A stretch of DNA of 10,682 nucleotides from an uncultured Thermoleophilia bacterium (GTDB taxonomy: Bacteria; Actinomycetota; Thermoleophilia; UBA2241): assembly GCA_903921965.1 (NCBI GenBank), contig CAIXSE010000674.1:1-10682 (forward strand), read 5' to 3'. Of the stretch, positions 1 through 5,965 are shown piece after piece. Positions within the stretch are counted from its first letter, which is position 1, and the number at the start of each line of letters is the position of its first letter. The translations under genes were made by a program, and so were the position numbers. The notes under the pieces are model-generated. The model searched no databases. It was given only the letters and a program-made list of their open reading frames with translations, and had not been told where the DNA came from.

Positions 1-261
1 GCAGACGTCCGTGGGGAAGTACCAGCCTCCGTGGACCCCGCTCAGCTCTTCGTCGCTCAGCGCCGTGTCCGGAGGCGGAGGTACGACCAGCGCGCGCTCG
101 GTGGCCGACTCGACGACCACCCTGACCGTCACTCCCTCGGGCACCTCCACGCCTGCCTCGGCCAGCGTCGCCATCGGGTCGGCCACCAGCCGCTCCTTGA
201 ACCCCTCGTCGTCCCAGCACCTGGCGATCACCTTCTGCAGCGGGTCCTCTTGTGCGGGCAT
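1..261 (-). CDS. NHLP-leader RiPP precursor peptide (partial, C-terminus off the window)
   Basis: The 87 visible residues form a nitrile-hydratase-alpha-like leader (NHLP class, as in proteusin-type precursors). The DDEGFKERLVADP helix lies at residues 17-29, the AGVEVPEGVTVRVV strand region at 36-49 and a Gly-Gly at 78-79. After it the tail begins WYFPTDVC and runs off the left edge without a stop codon, so the core is incomplete; one Cys is seen so far. The ATG is preceded by AAAGGA with a 7-nt gap, the same arrangement as in two sister genes. It lies 58 bp downstream of the maturase at 320-1792 and is its likely substrate. Unlike its sisters it has PPPPDTALSDEELSGVHGG before the cleavage site, and its mid-leader segment VVVESATERALVVP matches the copy at 2560-2844 rather than the nearest neighbour. 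The precursor assignment is firm; the modification is unknown. Confidence 0.88.
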   Translation of the reverse strand, partial: MPAQEDPLQKVIARCWDDEGFKERLVADPMATLAEAGVEVPEGVTVRVVVESATERALVVPPPPDTALSDEELSGVHGGWYFPTDVC

Positions 262-319
262 ATGCCTGTCCTTTCGTGTGGTCTCTGCCGGGGCGCGCCG
301 CGGGCGCGTCTCTGCGGCC

Positions 320-1792
320 TCAGGGCCGCGCCGCGGGATCCTGCTTCGCGGCCACGGCGCGCGCGTAGGCCTTGTCGTCGTCGCCCAGCCGGCACCAGCC
401 CGCGATGAGCTCCTCGCACACGACCTTCGTCTCGCGGCAGAAGAGCGGGTCGGGGCGGCGCATGTCGCCGGTGCAGGCCAGGTTGTCGTAGAAGCAGCCG
501 CCGCCGCAGAGGTAGCGCGCCCAGCAGTGGCGGCAGGCCGGCAGGTTCTCGACCACGGTGCGGCGGCGGTCGTCCATGTCCTCCGCCCTGCAGTCGCCGA
601 TGTGGCCGACCCGCATCGTCTCCACGCCCAGGAAGCTCGGGCAGGGGTAGACGCCGCCGTCCGCCGCGACGGCGGCCACGCCGCGACCCACGGCGCAGGA
701 GGCCCGGTTCCGGCGGCCCGTGGCCAGGTGGGTGAGCATCCTCAACTCCCTGGTGGGCGCGGCGGCCGCGAGGTCCCGGGCGCGGACCGCGGCGAAGAGA
801 CCGCGCACCTCGGCCCGGCGGTACTCGGTCATGCGGTCCGCCGCCTCCCGGCGGGCCTCCTCCGCCTCCTCGCCCGCGGCGGCAGCGGCGTCGGCCCCTT
901 CTTCGCCCGGACCGCGCCGGAGCGCGGGTGAGCGCCGGTTCAGGACGCACCTGCGGAAGCCGGCCTCTTCCAGCCCCCGGCGGATCGCGAAGGGGTCGCT
1001 GCCCGCGCACACGACGGCCTGGGCCGTCAGGTCGGGCATCACCGCGCGCAGTCTTCCGACGTTGCGGCGCACCCGGACGTAGGAGCCGCTGCCGTCCCTG
1101 AAGGGCCGCTGGCGGTCCTGGACGGCGGCGGGGCCGTCGAAGCTGATCGTGGGTACGACGCCTTCCTTCGCGAGGAAGGCGACGACCTGGTCCGTGAGGA
1201 GACTGCCGTTGGTGTTCAAGCCGAAGGTGACGACCTTGCCGCGCGCGGCGGCCTGCCGTCTGGCGTGGATCACCACGCGTTGCAGCAGGGGGAACGCGAG
1301 CAGGGGTTCGCCGCCGGCGAAGCTGATCTGGACCCTCGAGGCGTCGCCCGAGCTCTCGAGGAACCAGTCCACGGCGGCGAGGGCCGTCTGCTCGCTCATC
1401 ATCCCGGGGCTGCCGTACTCGCCGCCGTCCCCGAGACAGTAGGTGCAGCGCATGTTGCAGGTCTGTGCGAGGACGAGGACCATGTTGACGAGTCGTGTGG
1501 AGCCCGGCGGGGACGGAGCCTCTGCCGCCGCCGCGCCGTCCGCCGCGTCCGGGCCGGCCACCAGGCCGGTCGCGCGGAGCGCCCGCATCTGCGCGTCGGG
1601 GATGAGCGAGGAGAAGCCCGGGGCCGGCGCGGCGACGGCCTTCGCCACAGGCGCGCTCACGGGCAGAGCCGCGACGTCCTCCACGCGGAACAGGCAGTAC
1701 TCGCCCTCGCGCTCGAGGAGGTGGTGCTCCGCGAGCCGGACGTTGCCGTGCCAGGCACGGCCGTCGCGGACGATTTCATAGGCGCCGAACAC
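320..1792 (-). CDS. Radical SAM/SPASM peptide maturase (NHLP block, copy 1)
   Basis: This 490-residue enzyme should install a radical-based modification, plausibly a Cys thioether or other cross-link, on the neighbouring NHLP peptides. The radical SAM 4Fe-4S motif is C112-x3-C116-x2-C119 (CNMRCTYC), followed by GGEP at 160-163 and SFDGP near 217-221. The C-terminal SPASM domain shows C366-x17-C384, then C420-x2-C423-x5-C429-x3-C433 and C452, enough for two auxiliary clusters. Residues 1-80 form a separate N-terminal domain shared with the paralogue at 3188-4708, possibly the leader-binding part. A Pro/Ala/Gly linker (about 80-98) and an Ala/Glu-rich insert (about 292-317) are unlike the paralogue. 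The start is GTG, chosen because it aligns with the paralogue's ATG; no strong ribosome site precedes it. It begins 24 bp after the stop of the precursor at 1817-2101, which suggests co-transcription. The exact bond made cannot be read from the sequence. Confidence 0.93.
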   Translation of the reverse strand: MFGAYEIVRDGRAWHGNVRLAEHHLLEREGEYCLFRVEDVAALPVSAPVAKAVAAPAPGFSSLIPDAQMRALRATGLVAGPDAADGAAAAEAPSPPGSTRLVNMVLVLAQTCNMRCTYCLGDGGEYGSPGMMSEQTALAAVDWFLESSGDASRVQISFAGGEPLLAFPLLQRVVIHARRQAAARGKVVTFGLNTNGSLLTDQVVAFLAKEGVVPTISFDGPAAVQDRQRPFRDGSGSYVRVRRNVGRLRAVMPDLTAQAVVCAGSDPFAIRRGLEEAGFRRCVLNRRSPALRRGPGEEGADAAAAAGEEAEEARREAADRMTEYRRAEVRGLFAAVRARDLAAAAPTRELRMLTHLATGRRNRASCAVGRGVAAVAADGGVYPCPSFLGVETMRVGHIGDCRAEDMDDRRRTVVENLPACRHCWARYLCGGGCFYDNLACTGDMRRPDPLFCRETKVVCEELIAGWCRLGDDDKAYARAVAAKQDPAARP

Positions 1793-1816
1793 GAGCTTCG
1801 GGCGGGGTCGCCGGGG

Positions 1817-2101
1817 TCAGATGTCGATGTCAATCGGCGGGTGGCCCTCCCACGGGCAGGTCCACCCGCCGTGGATGCCCGCCAGGTCCGCGTCGGCCAG
1901 CTCTCTCTGCGGGGCAAGAGGCACGACAAGGACGCGCTCGGTCGCGGTCTCCGCGACCACGCGCACGGTCACGCCCTCGGGGACCTCCACGCCCGCCTCG
2001 GCCAGCGTGGCCATCGGTTCGGCCACGAGCCGCTCCTTGAACGCCTCGTCGTCCCAGCACTTCGTGATGACCCGCTGTAGTATGTCGTTCCCCTCGGGCA
2101 T
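1817..2101 (-). CDS. NHLP-leader RiPP precursor peptide (core WTCPWEGHPPIDIDI)
   Basis: This 94-residue precursor has the conserved NHLP leader at 1-79, ending LAGIHGG, and a 15-residue tail, WTCPWEGHPPIDIDI. The tail has a single Cys at 81, two Trp and an acidic Ile-Asp repeat end. Cleavage after Gly-Gly is expected from the leader class. The ATG has AAAGGA seven bases upstream (2109-2114). It lies directly upstream of the maturase at 320-1792 (24 bp) and is the last of four tandem copies in transcription order. A 93-bp gap separates it from the copy at 2195-2479. The Cys two residues after the cleavage site, followed by a Glu three positions on (CPWE), would suit a Cys-to-acidic-residue thioether as in ranthipeptides, but that is inference. 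Confidence 0.92.
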   Translation of the reverse strand: MPEGNDILQRVITKCWDDEAFKERLVAEPMATLAEAGVEVPEGVTVRVVAETATERVLVVPLAPQRELADADLAGIHGGWTCPWEGHPPIDIDI

Positions 2102-2145
2102 GATCCCTTCCTTTCAGTTCACTGGGCCTGGGACACTCAAGTCCT

Positions 2146-2162
2146 GCGACGACTGTCGACGC
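2146..2162. repeat. 17-bp interrupted palindrome between precursor genes
   Basis: The sequence GCGACGACTGTCGACGC is an inverted repeat around T2154 with one mismatched pair (2149/2159). It sits in the 93-bp gap between the precursors at 1817-2101 and 2195-2479. It could be an operator or an RNA hairpin. No -35/-10 pair is convincing beside it, and such short repeats arise by chance in GC-rich DNA. Confidence 0.25.
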
Positions 2163-2194
2163 GAACTGCTCGACCCGGCCGACCGGCGGTTCCG

Positions 2195-2479
2195 CTACCC
2201 GCTAATGACCGTGCCGTACGGGTCAACGCAATTGAAGTACCACCCGCCGTGGATGCCCGCCAGCTCCGCGTCGGCCAGCTCTCTCTGCGGGGCAAGAGGC
2301 ACGACCAGGACGCGCTCGGTCGCGGTCTCCGCGAGCACGCGCACGGTCACGCCCTCGGGCACCTCCACGCCCTCCCCGGCCAGCGTCGCCATCGGATCGG
2401 CCACGAGCCGCTCCTTGAACGCCTCGTCTTCCCAGCACCTGGAGATCACGTACTGCAGCGCATCTGTCTGATCAGGCAC
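2195..2479 (-). CDS. NHLP-leader RiPP precursor peptide, GTG start (core WYFNCVDPYGTVISG)
   Basis: This is a 94-residue NHLP precursor with Gly-Gly at 78-79 and the tail WYFNCVDPYGTVISG, which has one Cys (84), an adjacent Asp and two Tyr. Translation must start at the GTG at 2477-2479. That start gives exactly the length and N-terminal alignment of the sister peptides (PDQTDALQYVISRCWEDEAFKERL), and AAAGGA stands seven bases before it. The open frame continues well upstream to 2803 in antisense-like junk sequence. The leader differs slightly from its sisters (LAGEGVEVPEG, VLAETATERVLVVP). The non-ATG start may lower its output compared with the neighbours. It is in the same polycistronic array as the copies on both sides. 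Confidence 0.9.
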   Translation of the reverse strand: MPDQTDALQYVISRCWEDEAFKERLVADPMATLAGEGVEVPEGVTVRVLAETATERVLVVPLAPQRELADAELAGIHGGWYFNCVDPYGTVISG

Positions 2480-2486
2480 GATCCTG

Positions 2487-2492
2487 TCCTTT
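2487..2492 (-). promoter_or_regulatory. Ribosome binding site that fixes the GTG start of the precursor at 2195-2479
   Basis: AAAGGA on the minus strand lies 7 nt before the GTG. The same hexamer at the same spacing precedes the ATG starts of the sister genes at 261 and 2101, which supports GTG as the true initiator here. Confidence 0.75.
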
Positions 2493-2559
2493 CGGGTGAC
2501 GACTCGGCCGGCGGCTGAGCGCGGAGTCGCGGTGTCCTGGTCTGTCCGGCAGGGGCCGG

Positions 2560-2844
2560 CTACACATCCTGGCCCTGGTAGCCGGTGCAGCTGTCCTGGA
2601 AGATCCACCCGCCGTGGATGCCCGCCAGCTCCGCGTCCGCCAGCTCTCTCTGCGGGGCAAGAGGCACGACCAGGGCGCGCTCGGTCGCGGACTCGACGAC
2701 CACGCGCACGGTCACGCCCTCGGGCACCTCCACGCCCGCCTCGGCCAGCGTCGCCATCGGGTCGGCCACGAGCCGCTCCTTGAACGCCTCGTCGTCCCAG
2801 CACCTGGCGATCACCTTCTGCAGCGCGTCATTCCCCTCGGGCAT
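2560..2844 (-). CDS. NHLP-leader RiPP precursor peptide (core WIFQDSCTGYQGQDV)
   Basis: This 94-residue NHLP precursor has Gly-Gly at 78-79 and the tail WIFQDSCTGYQGQDV, with one Cys at 86, flanking Asp residues and one Tyr. The ATG follows GGGGAGGG, and only 12 bp separate it from the stop of the copy at 2857-3147, so translation of the two is probably coupled. Its mid-leader stretch VVVESATERALVVP is the variant also found in the precursor at 1-261, while the two flanking copies carry the ETATERVLVVP type. The leader is therefore a mosaic that points to recombination among copies. Confidence 0.92.
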   Translation of the reverse strand: MPEGNDALQKVIARCWDDEAFKERLVADPMATLAEAGVEVPEGVTVRVVVESATERALVVPLAPQRELADAELAGIHGGWIFQDSCTGYQGQDV

Positions 2845-2856
2845 GATCCCTCCCCT

Positions 2857-3147
2857 TCAGGCGGTGTAGCCACTGGTGTTGCAGTCGACCTGGACGATGG
2901 GGCCGAAGAACCCGCCGTGGATGCCCGCCAGCTCCGCGTCGGCCAGCTCCCTCTGCGGGGCAAGAGGCACGACCAGGACGCGCTCGGTCGCGGTCTCCGC
3001 GACCACGCGCACGGTCACGCCCTCGGGCACCTCCACGCCCGCCTCGGCCAGCGTCGCCATCGGGTCGGCCACGAGCCGCTCCTTGAACGCCTCGTCGTCC
3101 CAGCACCTGACGATCACCTTCTGCATCTGGTCCTCTCGTGTCGTCAT
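2857..3147 (-). CDS. NHLP-leader RiPP precursor peptide (core FFGPIVQVDCNTSGYTA)
   Basis: This 96-residue NHLP precursor has a variant N-terminus (MTTREDQMQKVIVRCWDDEA) and the standard leader ending LAGIHGG at 78-79. Its 17-residue tail is FFGPIVQVDCNTSGYTA, with a single Cys at 89 preceded by Asp. It is the only canonical copy whose tail starts with Phe instead of Trp and whose tail is longer than 15 residues. An AAGGGA ribosome site stands about 9 nt before the ATG. It follows the maturase at 3188-4708 by 40 bp and is the first of the four tandem precursors after that enzyme. Confidence 0.92.
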   Translation of the reverse strand: MTTREDQMQKVIVRCWDDEAFKERLVADPMATLAEAGVEVPEGVTVRVVAETATERVLVVPLAPQRELADAELAGIHGGFFGPIVQVDCNTSGYTA

Positions 3148-3187
3148 GCTCGCCCGTCCCTTCTGTCGTGTGTGGGCCGCCGGGCGC

Positions 3188-4708
3188 TCAGGGCCGCGGC
3201 GGGTCGTGCGTATCGGTGGTCTGGGCGCGAACGTAGGCCTGCTCGTCCTCGGTCAGCCGGCACCAGCCCGCGACCAGGTCCTCGCAGACCGTCCGTATCT
3301 CGCGACAGTGGAGCGGGTCGGGACGGTGCATGTCGCCGGTGCGCGCCAGGTTGTCGTAGAAGCAGCCGCCGCCGCAGAAGTGGCGCGCCCAGCAGCGGCG
3401 GCAGGCCGGCAGGTTCTCGACCACGGCGCGGTGGTAGTCGTTGATCTCTCCGGCGTGGTGGTCGGACAGGCGGCCGAGCCGAGCATCCTCGAGGCCGACG
3501 AAGCGGTGGCAGGGGTAGACATCGCCGGCCGCGGACACGGCGCGCATGCCGCGGCCGAGCCCGCACCCGGCGTGGCGCCTGCGTCCGGCGGCGAGCGAAG
3601 CCAGCAGCGCGTGGGCCCCTGGCGCCGCGGCGGCGTCGAGGCGGCGCTCGCGGACCGCGGCGAAGAGCTCGGCCGTCTCGGCACGGCGGTAGGCGAGCAT
3701 CCGCTCCGCATCCGCGCGTCGTCCCTCCGCCGTCTGCGTGACGGCCTCCGGGTGCACTACGTCCGCCGGCCCCGTCTCGTGCGGGACCACCGGCGAGGCG
3801 GGCGTGAGGATGCAGGTGGAGAAGCCGGCCTCCTCCATCCCGCGGCGCACGGCGAAGGGGTCGCCGCCGGCGCAGACCGTGGCCCGGCCGGTCAGCCTGG
3901 GCAGCGCCGCGCGGAGCTTGCGCGCGCTGGCCTGCGCGCGCGCGTGCGAGCCGCGGCCGTCACGGAAGGGACGCTGCCCGTCGTGGACCTCCGGCGGGCC
4001 GTCGAAGCTCACCAGCACCTCGATCCGCTCCTGCGCGATGAAGGCCGTCATCTCGTCGTCGAGCAGGGTGGCGTTGGTGGTCATGCCGAACGTCACCTCC
4101 TTGCCGCGCGCCGCCGCCTGCTCCCTGGCGTAGGCGACCACCCGCTGCAGCAGGGGGAACTCGAGGAGCGGCTCGCCGCCGAAGAACCCGAGGTGGACCT
4201 TGTGCGCGTCGCCGGAGTTGTCGAGCAGCCAGTCGACGGCGGCGAGCGCCGTCCGCTCGCTCATCGATCCCCGCTCGCCGTACTCGCCGCCCTCGCCGTA
4301 GCAGTAGACGCAGCGCAGGTTGCAGGTCTGGGTGAGGAAGAGGACGACGTTGCTCACCGCGAAGGCGGCCGGCGCGGCCCGGCCTCCGTCCCCGGCGCCC
4401 GCCGCGCCGCCGTTCGCCCCGGCGCCTGCCGCGCCGCCGTCCGTCGCCCCGGATCCCGCCTTCTCCGAGTCCTCGACCAGGCCGCAGCCGCGCAGCGCCT
4501 GCATCAGCGCGTCGGGCACGAGCGTGGCGAGGCCCGGCGTGAGGCGGGCGATCGCCGCCGCCAGGGCCGCGCTCACCGGCCGTGCCGTCATCTCCTCCAC
4601 GAGGAACAGGCAGTGCCTTCCGTCGTGCTCCACGAGGTGGTGCTCCTTGAGGGCGACGTTGCCGTGCCAGGTGCGGCCGTCGCGCTCGATCTCATAGGGT
4701 CCGAACAT
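3188..4708 (-). CDS. Radical SAM/SPASM peptide maturase (NHLP block, copy 2)
   Basis: This 506-residue paralogue of the enzyme at 320-1792 shares its N-terminus (FGPYEIERDGRTWHGNV), barrel and SPASM domain. The radical SAM motif CNLRCVYC is at C129, C133 and C136, with GGEP at 177-180 and SFDGPP near 234-239. SPASM cysteines are C382-x17-C400, then C436-x2-C439-x5-C445-x3-C449 and C468. Two further Cys in VCEDLVAGWCRL are conserved between both enzymes. A Gly/Ala-rich linker of about 35 residues (roughly 82-115) joins the N-terminal domain to the barrel. I chose the ATG at 4708 because it matches the start of the paralogue; a GTG directly before it would add one residue. It sits between a precursor upstream (130 bp away) and four precursors downstream (40 bp). 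The likely role is cross-linking Cys-containing NHLP cores. Whether the two enzymes share substrates or divide them is not visible. Confidence 0.93.
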   Translation of the reverse strand: MFGPYEIERDGRTWHGNVALKEHHLVEHDGRHCLFLVEEMTARPVSAALAAAIARLTPGLATLVPDALMQALRGCGLVEDSEKAGSGATDGGAAGAGANGGAAGAGDGGRAAPAAFAVSNVVLFLTQTCNLRCVYCYGEGGEYGERGSMSERTALAAVDWLLDNSGDAHKVHLGFFGGEPLLEFPLLQRVVAYAREQAAARGKEVTFGMTTNATLLDDEMTAFIAQERIEVLVSFDGPPEVHDGQRPFRDGRGSHARAQASARKLRAALPRLTGRATVCAGGDPFAVRRGMEEAGFSTCILTPASPVVPHETGPADVVHPEAVTQTAEGRRADAERMLAYRRAETAELFAAVRERRLDAAAAPGAHALLASLAAGRRRHAGCGLGRGMRAVSAAGDVYPCHRFVGLEDARLGRLSDHHAGEINDYHRAVVENLPACRRCWARHFCGGGCFYDNLARTGDMHRPDPLHCREIRTVCEDLVAGWCRLTEDEQAYVRAQTTDTHDPPRP

Positions 4709-4840
4709 CACGGATCTCGAGGGACCGGGTCGTCGCGGGCCGGAGCGCTGCTCCCGTTCTCCGTGGCGAGGTGGCCCCGATGCCGGGCTTCTCTCGCGCG
4801 GGCACGCCCACCTTCCAGCGGTTGCGGGCAGCGGTCGCGC

Positions 4841-5149
4841 TCAGCCTGCGCGGTTCACGTAGCAAGGGTCCCAGTCCTGTGCGGTGGGGCAGTTCTCAGT
4901 GGGGCAGTCGCCGGCCGATACGGCGAAGCGTTCGAGATCACCGTCGCTCAGCCGGCCCGGCGGTGCGGGGATGACCAAGGTGCGCTCGGTCTCGGTGTCG
5001 ACCGCCACGTTGACGGTCACGCCCTCGGGGATCTGCACCCCTGCCGCGGCCAGCGTCGCCGCCGGGTCGGCGAGCAGCCGCGTCTTGAAGGTCTCGTCGT
5101 CCCAGCATCTGGCGATGACGCTCTGCAGTGCGTTCCGCTGCTCGTCCAT
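4841..5149 (-). CDS. Divergent NHLP-leader precursor with a three-Cys tail and no Gly-Gly
   Basis: This 102-residue peptide has a recognisable NHLP leader (RCWDDETFKTRLLADPAATL at 14-33, then AGVQIPEGVTVNVAV). It diverges strongly from the array copies and lacks Gly-Gly; the equivalent place reads LERFAVSAG (72-80). The tail after it is about 22 residues with Cys at 82, 87 and 96, containing the near-repeat CPTEN/CPTAQ followed by DWDPC. The ATG at 5147-5149 is chosen over the longer frame (to 5341) because it aligns with the leader family and has GAGGAG upstream. It is the first gene after the promoter at 5230-5259 and precedes the maturase at 3188-4708. It may be a dedicated substrate with several cross-links, or a leader-like accessory protein; the first is more likely. 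Confidence 0.85.
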   Translation of the reverse strand: MDEQRNALQSVIARCWDDETFKTRLLADPAATLAAAGVQIPEGVTVNVAVDTETERTLVIPAPPGRLSDGDLERFAVSAGDCPTENCPTAQDWDPCYVNRAG

Positions 5150-5223
5150 GGGCTTCTGCTCCTCGTCTGCCTCCGGCTCTTCGCGATGGCCGTGCGCCGG
5201 TCGCCAGGCGGGTGCGCGGTTCG

Positions 5224-5254
5224 ACTGATAATATAACTGTAGTATGTTATCAGT
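5224..5254. repeat. Operator-like inverted repeat in the NHLP promoter
   Basis: ACTGATAA (5224-5231) and TTATCAGT (5247-5254) are perfect 8-bp inverted arms, with three more inner pairs (5233-5235 with 5243-5245), centred on 5239. The repeat occupies the spacer and overlaps the proposed -10 hexamer, the usual place for a repressor operator. The regulator is not in this window. Confidence 0.5.
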
Positions 5255-5259
5255 GTCAA
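5230..5259 (-). promoter_or_regulatory. Sigma-70-like promoter driving the NHLP block
   Basis: On the minus strand a perfect -35 TTGACA (5254-5259) is followed after 18 nt by TATATT (5230-5235), five of six matches to the -10 consensus. It lies in the only clearly AT-rich stretch of the window. Transcription would start near 5223, leaving a leader RNA of about 70 nt before the precursor at 4841-5149, and could continue through the whole NHLP array. Confidence 0.65.
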
Positions 5260-5406
5260 TGGTACGTAGAGCCAGGTCGCCGATGCCTCCGTCGCGCGGC
5301 CGGCGTTCCCGGGGTGCCCGGCGCGGCGCCGTCGGGCGCAAGGCCGGGCGGGCAGGCCGCCGAGGGTGTGCGGACGATCCAGCACACCTGCGCGCGGCCG
5401 ACCTCG

Positions 5407-5430
5407 GTAGGATATCCTACTGACAGTAGG
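5407..5430. repeat. Two overlapping perfect palindromes (three half-sites), probable operator
   Basis: GTAGGATATCCTAC (5407-5420) is a perfect 14-bp palindrome. CCTACTGACAGTAGG (5416-5430) is a perfect 7-1-7 palindrome sharing its CCTAC arm. The half-site GTAGG/CCTAC thus occurs three times in 24 bp. It stands about 85 bp before the Nif11 precursor at 5516, and its TAGGAT could serve as a -10 element in either direction, though no good -35 accompanies it. A regulator binding site is the best reading. Confidence 0.5.
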
Positions 5431-5515
5431 CATCGCCCCGTGCATCCTCGGCGAAGGACTCGACCCGGGGCGGACTCGACCGGCGATGAGCCGCGCGAGC
5501 GAAAGGGGTCAGGCG

Positions 5516-5758
5516 ATGTCGCAGGAACAGGCACAGGCGTTCGTCGAGCGCATGAAGAGCGACCAGGCGTTCGCCGCGCGCGTCCTCGCCGTCGAGGAGG
5601 GCGAGCAGCGCCTCGCGTTCATCCACGCCGAGGGCTACGACTGCAGCGCCGGGGAGCTCGCGGCCGAGGGGGGCAGGCTGGAGGACGAGGCGCTCGAGGC
5701 GCTCTCCGCGGGCCACGGTTGCCCCATGGGGTATGCGCCGCCCGACTGGAACGGATGA
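5516..5758 (+). CDS. Nif11-leader RiPP precursor peptide (core ending GCPMGYAPPDWNG)
   Basis: This 80-residue precursor has a Nif11-type leader: AFVERMKSDQAFAARVLAVE at 8-27, then the EGYDCSAGELAAEGG segment at 39-53. The variable tail begins around SAG (64-66) and reads SAGHGCPMGYAPPDWNG, with one Cys (69), one Trp and one Tyr. I start it at the ATG at 5516, not the one 30 bp upstream, because two sister peptides begin with the same MSQ(E/G)QA sequence and AAAGGGG stands just upstream. No Gly-Gly is present; cleavage after SAG or AGHG is possible. The maturase at 5966-7471 follows on the same strand after about 200 bp and is the obvious partner. Confidence 0.88.
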   Translation: MSQEQAQAFVERMKSDQAFAARVLAVEEGEQRLAFIHAEGYDCSAGELAAEGGRLEDEALEALSAGHGCPMGYAPPDWNG

Positions 5759-5800
5759 GGCTCGTGCCGTCCTCAGGGGCAGGAGGTCGCGGCGCGCCCT

Positions 5801-5819
5801 CGCGCGGCGGCCCCGCGCG
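5801..5819 (+). terminator. GC-rich hairpin between Nif11 precursor and its maturase
   Basis: CGCGCGG (5801-5807) can pair with CCGCGCG (5813-5819) around a 5-nt loop. It follows the precursor stop by about 40 bp with no T-run. It might reduce read-through into the maturase gene and so keep peptide in excess of enzyme, but this region is so GC-rich that chance hairpins are common. Confidence 0.25.
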
Positions 5820-5965
5820 GAGCCGGGCGTGTCCGCGCGTGCCCGAGGCCCTTTTCGCCGGCGGCGTGCCCGGGCCCGGGTGGCCTGCGACCGCCCGGGC
5901 CCTCGGGTCCGCACCGCGGCGCCGCAAAGTCCGCCGCCCGCCGCCGCCGGGATCGAAGACACGTG

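Larger units (their letters stand above)
5150..5515. other. Divergent intergenic control region between the NHLP and Nif11 blocks
   Basis: These 366 bp separate the leftward NHLP genes from the rightward Nif11 genes, and I see no convincing gene in them. The region contains the AT-rich promoter and inverted repeat near 5224-5259, then GC-rich sequence, then the overlapping palindromes at 5407-5430. The part 5431-5500 shows nothing I can name. Confidence 0.6.

Noticed and set aside
1..3147. Nitrile hydratase alpha-subunit genes or fragments
   Set aside because: The similarity is to the leader-peptide family derived from that subunit. The genes are 94-102 residues, intact and have Gly-Gly plus variable tails, so they are precursors, not enzyme remnants.
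1817..3147. CRISPR-like or other short repeat array
   Set aside because: The repeats are whole genes of about 290 bp with coding constraint, not short repeats with spacers.
2876..5236. A 786-residue open frame on the plus strand
   Set aside because: It is exactly antisense to a radical SAM gene with intact motifs and to NHLP peptide genes, and its translation is Arg/Ala/Gly-rich without any domain. Such frames are typical shadows in GC-rich DNA.
5150..5341. Longer form of the divergent NHLP peptide starting at 5341
   Set aside because: The extra residues would cross the proposed promoter and do not resemble any leader; the ATG at 5147-5149 has GAGGAG and aligns with sister starts.
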